In this document: positions 7,896 to 17,682 of the stretch, one piece after another | Layout: the number at the start of each line of letters is the position of its first letter | Position numbering within the stretch: the stretch's first letter is position 1 | Origin: Cyclobacteriaceae bacterium | GTDB taxonomy: Bacteria; Bacteroidota; Bacteroidia; Cytophagales; Cyclobacteriaceae | Assembly: GCA_028281285.1 (NCBI GenBank) | Contig: JANQKF010000025.1 | Location: 53,394-117,393, forward strand | Direction of reading: 5' to 3' | Length of the DNA: 64,000 nt | Notes under the pieces: model-generated | Database searches by the model: none | Seen by the model: only the letters and a program-made list of their open reading frames with translations | Told to the model about the DNA's origin: nothing | Translations under genes and position numbers: made by a program

Positions 7896-10800
7896 ATGAA
7901 AAGATCATTACTAATAGGTACCCTGATTTGCCTCATGAGCATTCAAGCAATGGCGCAAATTTCGGTGACCGGTACAGTAACTGAGAGCGAGGATGGGTTT
8001 ACCATGCCTGGGACAACAGTCCAGGTAAAGGGAGGAACCGGTGTGGTTACAGACTTAGATGGTAACTACTCTATTACCGTTCCGGATGCCTCATCAATTC
8101 TTGTCTTCAGTTTTGTCGGCTATCAAACTCAGGAAATTACCGTGGGCAATCAAACTACTATAGATGTAGTGTTGGTTCCAGATTTTGCTGAGTTGGAAGA
8201 GGTTGTCGTCATAGGATATGGCGCCACCACACAAAAAGAATTGACCGGAGCTGTGGCTACGGTAAATGCGGAAAAACTTGAAAAGTTAAATCCTACACGA
8301 ATCGAGCAGGCCCTGCAGGGTCAGACTCCCGGTGTCCAGATCTCATCCAATTCAGGGTCACCAGGTGGAGGGTTTAACATCCGAATCCGAGGAATTACTA
8401 CTAATGGAGATAACAGACCATTGATTGTAATTGATGGTGTGATTTACGAAAACCTGGATGCTTTAAACCCTAATGATATTGAAAGCATGTCGGTGCTAAA
8501 AGATGCAACGGCAGGTATCTATGGTGTGAATGCAGCCAATGGAGTAATTCTTATAACCACAAAAAGTGGAAAGCTGGTTGGAAAGCCGGTGATCACGTTT
8601 GATTCCTACTATGGAGTACAAGAGACCGCTCGGAAGATCCCTGTGTTAAGTGCAACTGAATATGCGGTGTTGGCCAACGAAGCTTTTGCCAATGGCGGCC
8701 AGGCTCCTCCATTCACAAATCTTGCAGGATTGGGTAGGGGAACTGATTGGCAGGATCAGGTATTTGATCAAGCTCCAGTTGAAAACTATCAGTTTTCTGT
8801 TCGTGGGAGTAGTGAGAAATCTACCTATTCCTTTGGGGCCGGTTACTTCTCTCAGGAAGGAATTGTTGGGAGAGATAAATCCAGTTTCGATCGTTTCACA
8901 GCCAAATTGAACAATACGCAAGAGTTGATAGCTGGGCTCGAACTAAAGACCAATATCAACTACACCAATATTCAAAGACAGACATTGCTGGAAAACACTT
9001 TGGGGTCTGTACTATTCAACGCGTTGAACATGTCACCTATAATGACACCAAGGGACGAGAATGGCAACTTTACGCTTGCCGATGGCTTGGGTAGTGAAGT
9101 GATTAATCCATTGGCTCAGATGGCTAATACTTATAATGATACAGAAGTAGATCGCGTATTCGGTTCACTCGGAGCCTCTTATGAGATTACTCCAGATTTG
9201 GTGGTTGAGTCGAGCTTCAACTACAATTTCACGAATGTAAGGTTTAAGTCCTTTAGCCCTATCGCAAACTACGGAATTGGTAAGGTTTTTAACAATGTAG
9301 AAAGCTCCGTGACTGAAGGTCAGCAGAATTTCTTCTCATATAACATTGATAACGTTGTTCGCTATAACAAAGAAATCTGGCCTAATCACAAATTCAAATT
9401 CACGGTTGGAAACGTGATCAGAAAGGAGAGGTCGGAAAGCCTTACAGCTACAGGTTTTAATGTGCCTAACAACTCAATTGAATTTGCCGACATATCTGCT
9501 GCTCTTGATATCAGAGAAAATGCGGCTAGCTCTTTCCAGGGTGATTTCAGACAAACTTCTTTCTTTGGGAGGGTTGAATACAATTTGTCGAATAAGTATT
9601 TGGCTTCTGCATTAATTCGAAGAGATGGTTCGACACGATTTGGTCCTGAAAACAAGTGGGGTACGTTCTACGCGGGTTCACTTGGTTGGGTTGCTTCTGA
9701 TGAAAGCTTCTTGAAAGATGTTGAGTTTATCGATTTCTTGAAAGTTCGTGTCAGTTACGGGCAGACAGGTAATGATCGAATTGGTGATAACAGATTCGTT
9801 TCACTACTGACAGGTGAAGCCGAGTATGTATTTAATGGGCAATTGGTTCAAGGGGCTGCATTGGGAGCACTTGCTAACCCCTCAATCAAATGGGAAAGAA
9901 ATGAGCAGTTCGACTTTGGTATTGATTTTGACTTCATGGAGGGTAAGATCGCTGGTAGCGTTGACTACTTCGTCAAAACAACCAGAGATCTTCTTTTAGT
10001 GGTTCCTACATCAGGATTGACCGGAACCAGCGCCCCTGGTGGTGCTGATCCTGTGGCCAATGCAGGTTCAATCCGCAACAAAGGACTTGAGTTCGACATT
10101 AGTTATGCAGATCGTGCCGGGGAGGTTGATTTCAGTATCGGCTATAATTTCACCACACTGAATAATGAGACAATTGACCTTGCTGGTGGCGACCCAATTC
10201 CTGGTGGAGGTTTCGGAATCGGTCAATTACCTCCTACATTATGGCAAGTAGGTCAGCCTATTGGCTCATACTTCGGCCTTAGAACAGACGGAATCTTCCA
10301 GAACGTCCAAGAGGTTGCCAATAGCGCACAAAGCGAAACTGCAGCTCCTGGTGATATTCGATATGTTGATTTGAACAATGATGGAATCATTAGCCCGGAT
10401 GACAGAACCTTTATCGGAAAGGCAATTCCGGATATTATCATGGGATTCAACTTGTCAGCGAACTACAAGAATTTCGATTTAACTGCTTTCGCAGAAGGAC
10501 AATTCGGATTTGATATAGTTCGTAACTACGAGCGTAACCTTCCATTGACCAACAGAACCAGATACTTCCTTAATCGATGGGTCGGTGAGGGATCGACTAA
10601 TTCTGATCCTAGATTGACTACTGGGGCTAATGATAATGACTTGTTCTCTGACTATTTCATCGAAGATGGTAGTTACGTGAGAATAAAGACGATTCAATTG
10701 GGGTATACTTTCCCTGTAGAGAAAATCCAAAGCTTTGGAATGAGCAAGCTAAGGGTATATGCATCGGTGAATAACCTTCACACCTTCACCGACTATAGGG

Positions 10801-10907
10801 GATACGATCCGAACATCTCTACAGGTAATCCTTTGGCGTCAACAATTGATGGTGGATTCTATCCACAAGCAAGGACTTACATATTTGGTATTAACGTAAC
10901 CTTTTAA
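7896..10907 (+). CDS. SusC/RagA TonB-linked outer-membrane transporter
   Basis: A 1003-residue outer-membrane importer. A signal peptide (cleaved after AMAQ, about residue 21) is followed by a carboxypeptidase-D-like regulatory domain (VTGTVTESEDGFTMPGTTV, ending about residue 100). Then come the SusC signature ELEEVVVIGYG, a plug domain (LEQALQGQTPG-type sequence near 145, then IRIRGITTNGDNRPLIVIDG) and a 22-strand barrel that ends with an aromatic residue (IFGINVTF). SusC proteins import oligosaccharides with a SusD lid, driven by TonB. The substrate here is most likely beta-1,3-gluco-oligosaccharides, judged from the three GH16 genes and the GH3 downstream. It is the first gene of the plus-strand operon; susD starts 10 bp after its stop. 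Confidence 0.96.
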   Translation: MKRSLLIGTLICLMSIQAMAQISVTGTVTESEDGFTMPGTTVQVKGGTGVVTDLDGNYSITVPDASSILVFSFVGYQTQEITVGNQTTIDVVLVPDFAELEEVVVIGYGATTQKELTGAVATVNAEKLEKLNPTRIEQALQGQTPGVQISSNSGSPGGGFNIRIRGITTNGDNRPLIVIDGVIYENLDALNPNDIESMSVLKDATAGIYGVNAANGVILITTKSGKLVGKPVITFDSYYGVQETARKIPVLSATEYAVLANEAFANGGQAPPFTNLAGLGRGTDWQDQVFDQAPVENYQFSVRGSSEKSTYSFGAGYFSQEGIVGRDKSSFDRFTAKLNNTQELIAGLELKTNINYTNIQRQTLLENTLGSVLFNALNMSPIMTPRDENGNFTLADGLGSEVINPLAQMANTYNDTEVDRVFGSLGASYEITPDLVVESSFNYNFTNVRFKSFSPIANYGIGKVFNNVESSVTEGQQNFFSYNIDNVVRYNKEIWPNHKFKFTVGNVIRKERSESLTATGFNVPNNSIEFADISAALDIRENAASSFQGDFRQTSFFGRVEYNLSNKYLASALIRRDGSTRFGPENKWGTFYAGSLGWVASDESFLKDVEFIDFLKVRVSYGQTGNDRIGDNRFVSLLTGEAEYVFNGQLVQGAALGALANPSIKWERNEQFDFGIDFDFMEGKIAGSVDYFVKTTRDLLLVVPTSGLTGTSAPGGADPVANAGSIRNKGLEFDISYADRAGEVDFSIGYNFTTLNNETIDLAGGDPIPGGGFGIGQLPPTLWQVGQPIGSYFGLRTDGIFQNVQEVANSAQSETAAPGDIRYVDLNNDGIISPDDRTFIGKAIPDIIMGFNLSANYKNFDLTAFAEGQFGFDIVRNYERNLPLTNRTRYFLNRWVGEGSTNSDPRLTTGANDNDLFSDYFIEDGSYVRIKTIQLGYTFPVEKIQSFGMSKLRVYASVNNLHTFTDYRGYDPNISTGNPLASTIDGGFYPQARTYIFGINVTF

Positions 10908-10917
10908 TCACACTAAA

Positions 10918-12381
10918 ATGAAAAGGAAATATAACTACGCACTTCTAGTAATATCCATGCTCTTTTTCACAGGGTGTGGTGAAGATTTTGTCGATGTAGA
11001 TCCACTCTTCAGTATCAACTCTGAGAACTTCTTTAATTCTCAGGAGGATTATGAACTGGCTACAATCGCATCATACGATTTGCTTCAAACTACGTATTTG
11101 AACGCCATGATCGGAGAAATGGCCTCTGACAACACCCTGGCGGGTGGTGAAAACGCCAATGACGTTCCGGCTTTCCAGGAGATCGATGACATGACACATA
11201 CTCCTGTTAACGATCAGTTGAGAAACATTTGGAACTGGATGTATGCCGGTATCAACAGAACCAATTACGTTTTCGAATTCAGAGACAAAACCAATTTCGA
11301 GGGTAAGGATGCGATTTTGGCTGAAAATGCCTTCTTAAGAGCATACTACTACTTTGAGTTGGTGAAATTCTTTGGTCCTGTGCCAATGCCAATTAATAAG
11401 AGAGTTCAATTCGGTGAAGCTCAGACTTTTGATAGGTCGCCTGTGGCAGATGTTTATGGGCAGATCGAATCCGACTTGATGTTTGCGGTTGATAACTTGC
11501 CGGCTGCTCAGGCAGATGCAGGACGAGCCACACTTGGTGCAGCTCAAGCATTGTTAGGAAAGGTGTATTTGTATCAGGATAAATTTACTGAGGCGGCAAC
11601 CATGCTGCAGGCGGTGATTAACAGCGGTACATATGATTTAGCAGCCGACTACGAGGCCATGTTCCTTGTTCAGGGTGAAAATGGTATTGAGTCTGTGTTC
11701 GAAGTTCAGTACACGGACCAGCAAGGAGCCGGCTTCGGATGCTTCCAGTGTAGTGAAGGGAATATCGCACCTGGTTTTAACGGAATCAGAGGTTACAGCG
11801 GTCCAATCTATGCCGATGGGTTTAGCTTCAATGTACCGACACAAGATCTTGTCGATGCCTTTGAAGCAGGAGATACGAGACTCCCGGTAGCGATACTTGA
11901 TATTGATGCCTTTGTTGCCGCCAACCCGGATGTGATTTACAGCCAAGGCTTTGAGCATACAGGTTACTTCAACCAAAAATACATTGCTCGTCAAGGGGAG
12001 CAGTTTATCGGAGATACGCACCTTACCAGTAATAAGAACTACAGAGCGATCAGATTTGCTGATGTCTTACTAATGGCGGCTGAGGCATTGAGTAGAGGAG
12101 GGGGTAGTGAGGACGTGGCAAGAACCTACTTGAACAGAGTAAGAACCCGAGCGGGTCTTGCTGATGTAACAGCCTCCGGAGCTGCCCTAACCAACGCCAT
12201 CTACGCTGAGAGACGGGTGGAAATGGCCGGTGAAGGTTTACGCTTTTTTGATTTGGTAAGAACTGGTGCTGTAGCTGCGGCCATTCCGGGCTTCCAGGCT
12301 GGAAAACATGAATTGTTCCCAATTCCGCTAATCGAAATCCAATTGGCCGGAAATAACTGGGCACAAAATCCAGGCTATTAA
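10918..12381 (+). CDS. SusD/RagB glycan-binding lipoprotein
   Basis: A 487-residue surface lipoprotein: signal peptide with lipobox FFTGC (Cys about 20), then the helical SusD fold with TPR-like pairs. Family landmarks include NSENFFNSQEDYELA near the start, AENAFLRAYYYFELVKFFG, ALLGKVYLYQDKFTEAATML, NYRAIRFADVLLMAAEAL, ARTYLNRVRTRAGL, YAERRVEMAGEGLRFFDLVR and the ending ELFPIPLIEI. SusD closes over SusC and captures the glycan chain. The pairing with the preceding susC gene is unambiguous. The glucan preference is inferred from the neighbouring enzymes. Confidence 0.96.
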   Translation: MKRKYNYALLVISMLFFTGCGEDFVDVDPLFSINSENFFNSQEDYELATIASYDLLQTTYLNAMIGEMASDNTLAGGENANDVPAFQEIDDMTHTPVNDQLRNIWNWMYAGINRTNYVFEFRDKTNFEGKDAILAENAFLRAYYYFELVKFFGPVPMPINKRVQFGEAQTFDRSPVADVYGQIESDLMFAVDNLPAAQADAGRATLGAAQALLGKVYLYQDKFTEAATMLQAVINSGTYDLAADYEAMFLVQGENGIESVFEVQYTDQQGAGFGCFQCSEGNIAPGFNGIRGYSGPIYADGFSFNVPTQDLVDAFEAGDTRLPVAILDIDAFVAANPDVIYSQGFEHTGYFNQKYIARQGEQFIGDTHLTSNKNYRAIRFADVLLMAAEALSRGGGSEDVARTYLNRVRTRAGLADVTASGAALTNAIYAERRVEMAGEGLRFFDLVRTGAVAAAIPGFQAGKHELFPIPLIEIQLAGNNWAQNPGY

Positions 12382-12386
12382 CAGAT

Positions 12387-14417
12387 ATGGAAATGAAGAA
12401 TTTTAGAAATATACTTTACACTATTCTGGCTACCGCTGTGCTTTTTGTGGCCTGTGATCCAGATGACTTTAGTGAATTGTTGACAAATCCACCAGCAAAT
12501 ATTGATGGAACGTTTACAATTAGCGATGATAATACTGGTACACTTACCGTTGTTCCAACCGGAGAAAACGTTATTAAGTTTACCATAGACTTTGGCGATG
12601 ATGCGAACGCAGATCCCACAGAAGTAGAACCAGGCAAAAGCGTCTCACACGTTTATGCTGAGGGCAACTTCACCATGACGATCACAGGCATTGGAGCGGA
12701 TGATCAGGAGGTAAGTGCCGAGAAGGCGATAGTCATCCAATTCGATCCACCTGAAAATTTGGTGGCCAATATCACCACCTCAAATAGGACGGCCACAGTC
12801 GCTCCAACCGCTGATGGTGCTACATTATTCCAGGTTTATTTCGGGGAGGTTGATAATGAAGAGCCAACAGTGATCATGCCTGGTGAAAACGCTCAACATG
12901 TATATGAAGCGATTGGTGATTATACTGTGAGGGTGGTTGCCAAAGGTGCCGGTGCTGCTACCATCGAAGTAGAGGAGATGATTACCATTACTGAGTCAAT
13001 TACACTACCTGTGAACTTTGAAGCAGGAGATGTTTCGTTCACTTTGGCTGACTTTGGTAATGCCTCATCTGAACTCGTTGATAACCCATTCCAGGATGCC
13101 GATAACGGAAGTGATAAGGTGTTCAAATTTACCAAGCCTGCAGGTGCAGAGGTTTGGGCTGGAACATCATTGGAACTTGGTGGACCAATTGACTTTAGCT
13201 CACTTTCCAACTTTAAAATGAAGGTGTACTCGCCTAAGGTCGGTGCCGTAATGAAATTTAAGGTGGAGAATGCGGCTGATGGTAACATTGCCTACGAAGT
13301 TGATGTGACCAACACCGTAGCGAATGGTTGGGAGACATTGATTTGGGATTTTAGCAACATCGATCAATCTCAGGAGTACTCTAAAATTGCTCTATTCTTC
13401 GATTTTGGCAATGCAGGAGATGATTCGGAGTACTTCTTCGATGATATTGAACAAACGAATGACACTCCTGTCGCTCTGGAGCTGCCGATAGATTTTGAAA
13501 ATGCAAATATCAATTATTCATTCACTGATTTCGGAAATGCATTCTCTACAGTAGTAGCCAACCCTGATATGTCAGGGATTAACACGAGCGCTACAGTTGC
13601 TCAGTTAGAGAAAACTAATGGTGCTGAAGTATGGGCAGGTAGTTTCATACAACTTCCAAGTGCAATGGATCTTTCTGGAAGCACTGACTTCAATTTGAAG
13701 GTATGGTCACCAAAGGCCGGAGCTACCGTGCGATTGAAGATTGAAAATGAGTCTGATGGTGCACTTTTCTATGAGACTGATCAAACCGTGACCAACGCTA
13801 ATACTTGGGAGCAATTGACCTTTGACTTATCAGCAGCCAACATGGCTAATTCCTATCACAAGATCGTAGTATTCATGGATTTTGGAAATCCAGGAGATGG
13901 TTCCAAGTATTATTTCGATGATATGCAGTTGGGCGCTTCTGATATGGATGTACTAGAACTTCCTTTGGACTTTGAGTCTGCTACATTGAACTATGCTTAT
14001 AATGACTTTGGTAATGCCTTCACCACGGTAGTTGATAACCCGGATATGTCAGGTGTCAACACGAGCGGAAAGGTTTCAAAGACTGAAAAAACCAATGGTG
14101 CAGAGACTTGGGCAGGAAGCTTTATTCAGTTGCCTAATGCCATTGACTTTTCAGGTGACAAAACTTTCAGAATCAAAACATGGTCACCAAAGGCCGGAGC
14201 TACCATTCGCTTGAAGGTGGAAAATGAGTCAGATGGTGGAATCTTCCACGAAATTGATGCCACGACAACTACTACTAATGCTTGGGAAGAGTTGACTTGG
14301 GATTTCTCCGGAATCGATACGAATAATAGCTACCACAAAGTGGTGATCTTCTTCGACTTCGGTAATGCTGGAGATGGGTCGATCTACTACTTCGATGATA
14401 TAGAATTGAGAAACTAA
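12387..14417 (+). CDS. Surface glycan-binding protein, 2 PKD plus 3 tandem CBM-like modules
   Basis: A 676-residue lipoprotein (lipobox LFVAC near residue 23; the start could also be codon 3). Two PKD-like domains (about 38-115 and 118-200) are followed by three copies of a 159-residue beta-sandwich module beginning LPVNFE (13005), LPIDFE (13482) and LPLDFE (13959). The period is exactly 477 bp both times. Each copy has F.DFGNA, GAEVWAG or GAETWAG, SPK.GA, then a W/L..DFS segment and ends in YFFDD or YYFDD. Copies 2 and 3 are the closest pair. No catalytic residues are evident. In flavobacterial laminarin loci the gene after susD codes for surface proteins with similar domain layout that bind the glucan, and this is the likely role here. 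Confidence 0.85.
   Translation: MEMKNFRNILYTILATAVLFVACDPDDFSELLTNPPANIDGTFTISDDNTGTLTVVPTGENVIKFTIDFGDDANADPTEVEPGKSVSHVYAEGNFTMTITGIGADDQEVSAEKAIVIQFDPPENLVANITTSNRTATVAPTADGATLFQVYFGEVDNEEPTVIMPGENAQHVYEAIGDYTVRVVAKGAGAATIEVEEMITITESITLPVNFEAGDVSFTLADFGNASSELVDNPFQDADNGSDKVFKFTKPAGAEVWAGTSLELGGPIDFSSLSNFKMKVYSPKVGAVMKFKVENAADGNIAYEVDVTNTVANGWETLIWDFSNIDQSQEYSKIALFFDFGNAGDDSEYFFDDIEQTNDTPVALELPIDFENANINYSFTDFGNAFSTVVANPDMSGINTSATVAQLEKTNGAEVWAGSFIQLPSAMDLSGSTDFNLKVWSPKAGATVRLKIENESDGALFYETDQTVTNANTWEQLTFDLSAANMANSYHKIVVFMDFGNPGDGSKYYFDDMQLGASDMDVLELPLDFESATLNYAYNDFGNAFTTVVDNPDMSGVNTSGKVSKTEKTNGAETWAGSFIQLPNAIDFSGDKTFRIKTWSPKAGATIRLKVENESDGGIFHEIDATTTTTNAWEELTWDFSGIDTNNSYHKVVIFFDFGNAGDGSIYYFDDIELRN
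13005..14414 (+). repeat. Three in-frame tandem 477-bp repeats
   Basis: The units start at 13005, 13482 and 13959 within the glycan-binding gene, each 159 codons long with no gap or length change. Units 2 and 3 share long stretches at protein level (for example NPDMSG.NTS, KTNGAE.WAGSFIQLP, WSPKAGAT.RLK.ENESDG). Unit 1 is more diverged, so the second duplication appears the more recent. Confidence 0.85.
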
Positions 14418-14418
14418 T

Positions 14419-16050
14419 ATGAAAAAGATGAGAAATTTTAAAACATACATATCCTTTATCCTTCTCACTTTTTTCTTGAGTTGTGAGGAGAATATTGCAG
14501 ACTTGGGGGTGCTTGTGTCACCCACCAATCTACAAGTAGCAGTTGATATAGAGGCGGGTCAGACAGGTAATGTAACCATTACCCCAACCGCTGATGATGT
14601 ACTTTCATTCCATGTTTATTTTGGGGATGATGAGAATGCTGCACCAACATTGGTCACTCCAGGAGACAACGTTACTCACCGATATACTCGTTCTGGACAA
14701 TACACCGTATTGATCAGGGTGGTAGCATTTGGTGCAGGAGGTACTTCAACAACAAGCGTTATCGAAGCTGACCTTGATGTGAGGTTGTTCATTGATGCTC
14801 AAACATTGGCATTGCTTGCAGGAACAGGTAGCAAAAGCTGGATTTGGGATCAGAACACAGCGGGTCACTTTGGGGTTGGACCGCCAGACGGACGAACGCC
14901 CGATTTCTTCTCGGCTACACCTAATGGAATCAACCCTTGTGCTTATGATGATGTATTGACATTCAGCTTTGATGCTCAGGATAACTATTCCTACGAATTG
15001 AATACGAATGGTGAAACATTCATGAACTGGGCTGTAGTTCAAAGTTTGTTCCCGGATGCGAATCCTCAGCAGTTTGTCGATGAATGCAGAGATATCGTTA
15101 CAGATAACCTGTTGCCTACCTCTACTAGTTTCCTTGTATTGACGGATTCTGAGACTGATGTTCAGACAATTACCTTGGGTGGTAGCTTTATGTCTTACTA
15201 TTCGGATATCCGTGATTGGGAAATTCTTGAACTTTCAGAAAACAAGCTTTCTGTGAGAGGCCTTCAAAACAATGGCGAGTTGGCGTGGTATTTTTCTTTC
15301 ATTCCTGAAGGATTCACTGGTGGTGGAGGTGTTCCGAACTTCGATAACCTTGTATGGTCTGATGAATTCGATACCGATGGGGCTCCAAATACGGCTAACT
15401 GGAATTACGATACAGGTACCGGACCATTCAGTGATGGGTGGGGTAATGGTGAATCTCAGTTTTACACGGATAGAGCCGACAATGTTGTGATTTCGAATGG
15501 AACACTAAAAATCATTGCCAAGGCCGAGCCTTTCGGTGGACAGCAGTATACATCCGCAAGAATCACTTCCAAGGATAAATATGAATTTACCTATGGTAGA
15601 GTAGAAGTGCGCGCTAAGCTTCCGACAGCGGGTGGAACCTGGCCTGCTATCTGGATGCTCGGTGCTGGATTTGATGATACAAACTGGCCAGCAATTGGAG
15701 AGATTGATATTATGGAACATACCGGTAATGATTTGAATAAAATCTTAGGAACAGTGCATAATAATGCCGGCTCCGGAGGTTCAGCCAATGGTGGAGAAAC
15801 GACTGTTACTGATGCTAGTGAATTCCATGTCTATTCTATTGTATGGTACGAAGATGCTATTATTTGGTATGTGGATGGAACTCCATTCTATACCTATGAG
15901 CCAGCGAATAAAAACGGGGATAATTACCCGTACACCGGTGATTTCTACTTCTTGTTGAATGTGGCAATGGGTGGTTCGTTAGGTGGAACCATTGATCCTG
16001 CCTTCGTGGAAGACACAATGGAAATCGATTACATAAGAGTATACCAGTAA
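14419..16050 (+). CDS. PKD-GH16 beta-glucanase lipoprotein
   Basis: A 543-residue enzyme: signal peptide with lipobox FFLSC (about residue 22), a PKD-like domain (about 38-115), a central beta-rich domain (about 130-300, GSKSWIWDQ to WYFSFIPEG) of the type seen in SusE/SusF-like and laminarinase proteins, and a C-terminal GH16 domain (about 310-543). The active-site motif is complete: E428-I-D430-I-M-E433, with E428 the expected nucleophile and E433 the acid/base. LVWSDEFD, RVEVRAKLP, GTWPAIWMLG and IDYIRVYQ are typical of laminarinase-type GH16. As a lipoprotein it is probably surface-exposed and makes the first cuts in the glucan. It starts one base after the previous stop. Confidence 0.93.
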   Translation: MKKMRNFKTYISFILLTFFLSCEENIADLGVLVSPTNLQVAVDIEAGQTGNVTITPTADDVLSFHVYFGDDENAAPTLVTPGDNVTHRYTRSGQYTVLIRVVAFGAGGTSTTSVIEADLDVRLFIDAQTLALLAGTGSKSWIWDQNTAGHFGVGPPDGRTPDFFSATPNGINPCAYDDVLTFSFDAQDNYSYELNTNGETFMNWAVVQSLFPDANPQQFVDECRDIVTDNLLPTSTSFLVLTDSETDVQTITLGGSFMSYYSDIRDWEILELSENKLSVRGLQNNGELAWYFSFIPEGFTGGGGVPNFDNLVWSDEFDTDGAPNTANWNYDTGTGPFSDGWGNGESQFYTDRADNVVISNGTLKIIAKAEPFGGQQYTSARITSKDKYEFTYGRVEVRAKLPTAGGTWPAIWMLGAGFDDTNWPAIGEIDIMEHTGNDLNKILGTVHNNAGSGGSANGGETTVTDASEFHVYSIVWYEDAIIWYVDGTPFYTYEPANKNGDNYPYTGDFYFLLNVAMGGSLGGTIDPAFVEDTMEIDYIRVYQ

Positions 16051-16059
16051 TACTTCTTT

Positions 16060-16093
16060 GAGGTGAGGGGAGAGTTGAGGCTCCCCTCACCTC
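16060..16093 (+). terminator. Strong intercistronic hairpin
   Basis: A perfect 13-bp stem, GAGGTGAGGGGAG (16060-16072) and CTCCCCTCACCTC (16081-16093), with an 8-base loop lies between the GH16 and MFS genes. It is followed only by TTCCTT, so termination may be partial. It could instead protect the upstream mRNA after cleavage. Confidence 0.7.
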
Positions 16094-16112
16094 TTCCTTA
16101 AACTTTGACTTC

Positions 16113-17675
16113 ATGAAAAGTAAAAACAGGTTTACCACCAGGGTAGCGGCCACCGTTGCTCTCGGGGGACTGTTAATGGGCTTCGATGCTTCAGTGATTT
16201 CTGGAGTGAACAAGTTTGTGCAAATCGATTTTGCCCTGACAGACCTTGAACTCGGATTTTCAGTTAGCTCTTTGACGTTAATCGCAGCACTGGCAATGCT
16301 GGTTTCCGGTCCGTTAAGCGATCGAATTGGTAGAAGATTAGTTTTGAAATTGTGCGCTATTGTCTTCGCGATTTCTGCCATTGGTTCGGCACTAGCACCC
16401 AATTTCACGCTGTTCCTGATATTCAGAATGCTGGGAGGAATTGGAGTGGGTGCTTCTCTGATTCTCGCACCAATGTATATAGCGGAAATAGCTCCACCCG
16501 AAGCTCGTGGAAAGCTCGTTTCATTCAATCAGTTAAACATTGTAATAGGTATTTCACTTGCATTTTTTAGCAATTACTTAATTGTTTCATTGGGAGATTC
16601 GGATGCCTCATGGGTTTCATCATTAGGGATTGACAAACACAATTGGCGCTGGATGCTTGGGGTTGAAACGGTTCCTGCAGTTCTCTATTTTTTAGGTTTG
16701 ATGGGAGTTCCACGAAGCCCAAGATGGTTGGCTGTTAAGGGGCGCTTTGATGAAGCTACCCAGGTGTTGTTGAAGTTTCGCAGTGAAGAAGAAGCGGCTT
16801 CGGATCTTGCTGAAGTCAAAACCTCCATCGCTGACAAAGGACAGCAGACTAAAATACCAGTAGGTGAGTTATTCAAGCCGGCACTACGATTTGTTCTCAC
16901 TATAGGATTGGTCATTGGTATTCTACAACAGATCACAGGAATCAACTCGGTGTTCTTTTATGCCCCAATGATCTTTGAACAATCAGGTATTGGAACAGAT
17001 GCATCCTTTATTCAAGCCATTTTAGTGGGATTAACCAATTTGGTTTTCACGATACTGGCCATGTCCTTGATTGACAGATTGGGCAGAAGACCTTTGCTTC
17101 TTATAGGAGTAGGTGGAATCGCCATTTTCATGATGGTTTTGGGCTATGGGTTTAACTCCGCTTCGTATCAACTGCAGGAAGATAAATTGGAAGCCATTGA
17201 AATGGAAATCGACAAGTCATTGCTCGACCCTATGGTAGGAAAAGAGTTTTCGGGTGATGTAGCCTATAAAAATGCCATTAAAGAATTACTTGGCGATGAA
17301 AATGCTAAACGTTATGAATCTCAATTGATTACAGCGGGAATTTCAATAAACCCTACTTTAATTCTAGTAGACATATTGGGCTTTGTCGCCTCCTTTGCTA
17401 TTTCTCTCGGACCGGTGATGTGGGTGCTGTTTTCTGAGTTGTTCCCTCTTCACGTTCGTGGGTTGGCTATATCTGTTGTCGGGCTTGTGAACTCCGGTGT
17501 AAGTTTTGGAATTCAGTTCGTTTTCCCGTGGGAATTGGCCACCATAGGAAGTGCAGCCACCTTCTTTATTTATGGGGCATTTGCTGTACTTGGCTTCTTC
17601 TTTATCATGAGCAAAGTACCGGAGACCAAGGGCAAAAGTCTTGAGGAACTTGAAGCAATTCTGGTTAAAAAATAA
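16113..17675 (+). CDS. MFS sugar porter
   Basis: A 520-residue inner-membrane carrier with twelve predicted helices. It has the sugar-porter (SP) family signatures: GPLSDRIGRRLVLK after helix 2, PEARGKLVSFNQ after helix 4, PRSPRWLAVKGRFDEA before the central loop, LQQITGINSVFFYAP in helix 7, DRLGRRPLLL and the final PETKGKSLEELE. A stretch of about 60 residues between helices 9 and 10 (YQLQEDKLEAIE... ELLGDENAKR) is unusually long and hydrophilic. SP carriers usually move monosaccharides, less often disaccharides, with protons. Here glucose or short beta-glucans are plausible. It lies between two GH16 genes, 8 bp before the next start. Confidence 0.93.
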   Translation: MKSKNRFTTRVAATVALGGLLMGFDASVISGVNKFVQIDFALTDLELGFSVSSLTLIAALAMLVSGPLSDRIGRRLVLKLCAIVFAISAIGSALAPNFTLFLIFRMLGGIGVGASLILAPMYIAEIAPPEARGKLVSFNQLNIVIGISLAFFSNYLIVSLGDSDASWVSSLGIDKHNWRWMLGVETVPAVLYFLGLMGVPRSPRWLAVKGRFDEATQVLLKFRSEEEAASDLAEVKTSIADKGQQTKIPVGELFKPALRFVLTIGLVIGILQQITGINSVFFYAPMIFEQSGIGTDASFIQAILVGLTNLVFTILAMSLIDRLGRRPLLLIGVGGIAIFMMVLGYGFNSASYQLQEDKLEAIEMEIDKSLLDPMVGKEFSGDVAYKNAIKELLGDENAKRYESQLITAGISINPTLILVDILGFVASFAISLGPVMWVLFSELFPLHVRGLAISVVGLVNSGVSFGIQFVFPWELATIGSAATFFIYGAFAVLGFFFIMSKVPETKGKSLEELEAILVKK

Positions 17676-17682
17676 TTGAAAC

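Noticed and set aside
8646..8921. Antisense ORF in susC, and many like it in other large genes
   Set aside because: These are shadows of strongly supported genes and contain no recognisable domain.
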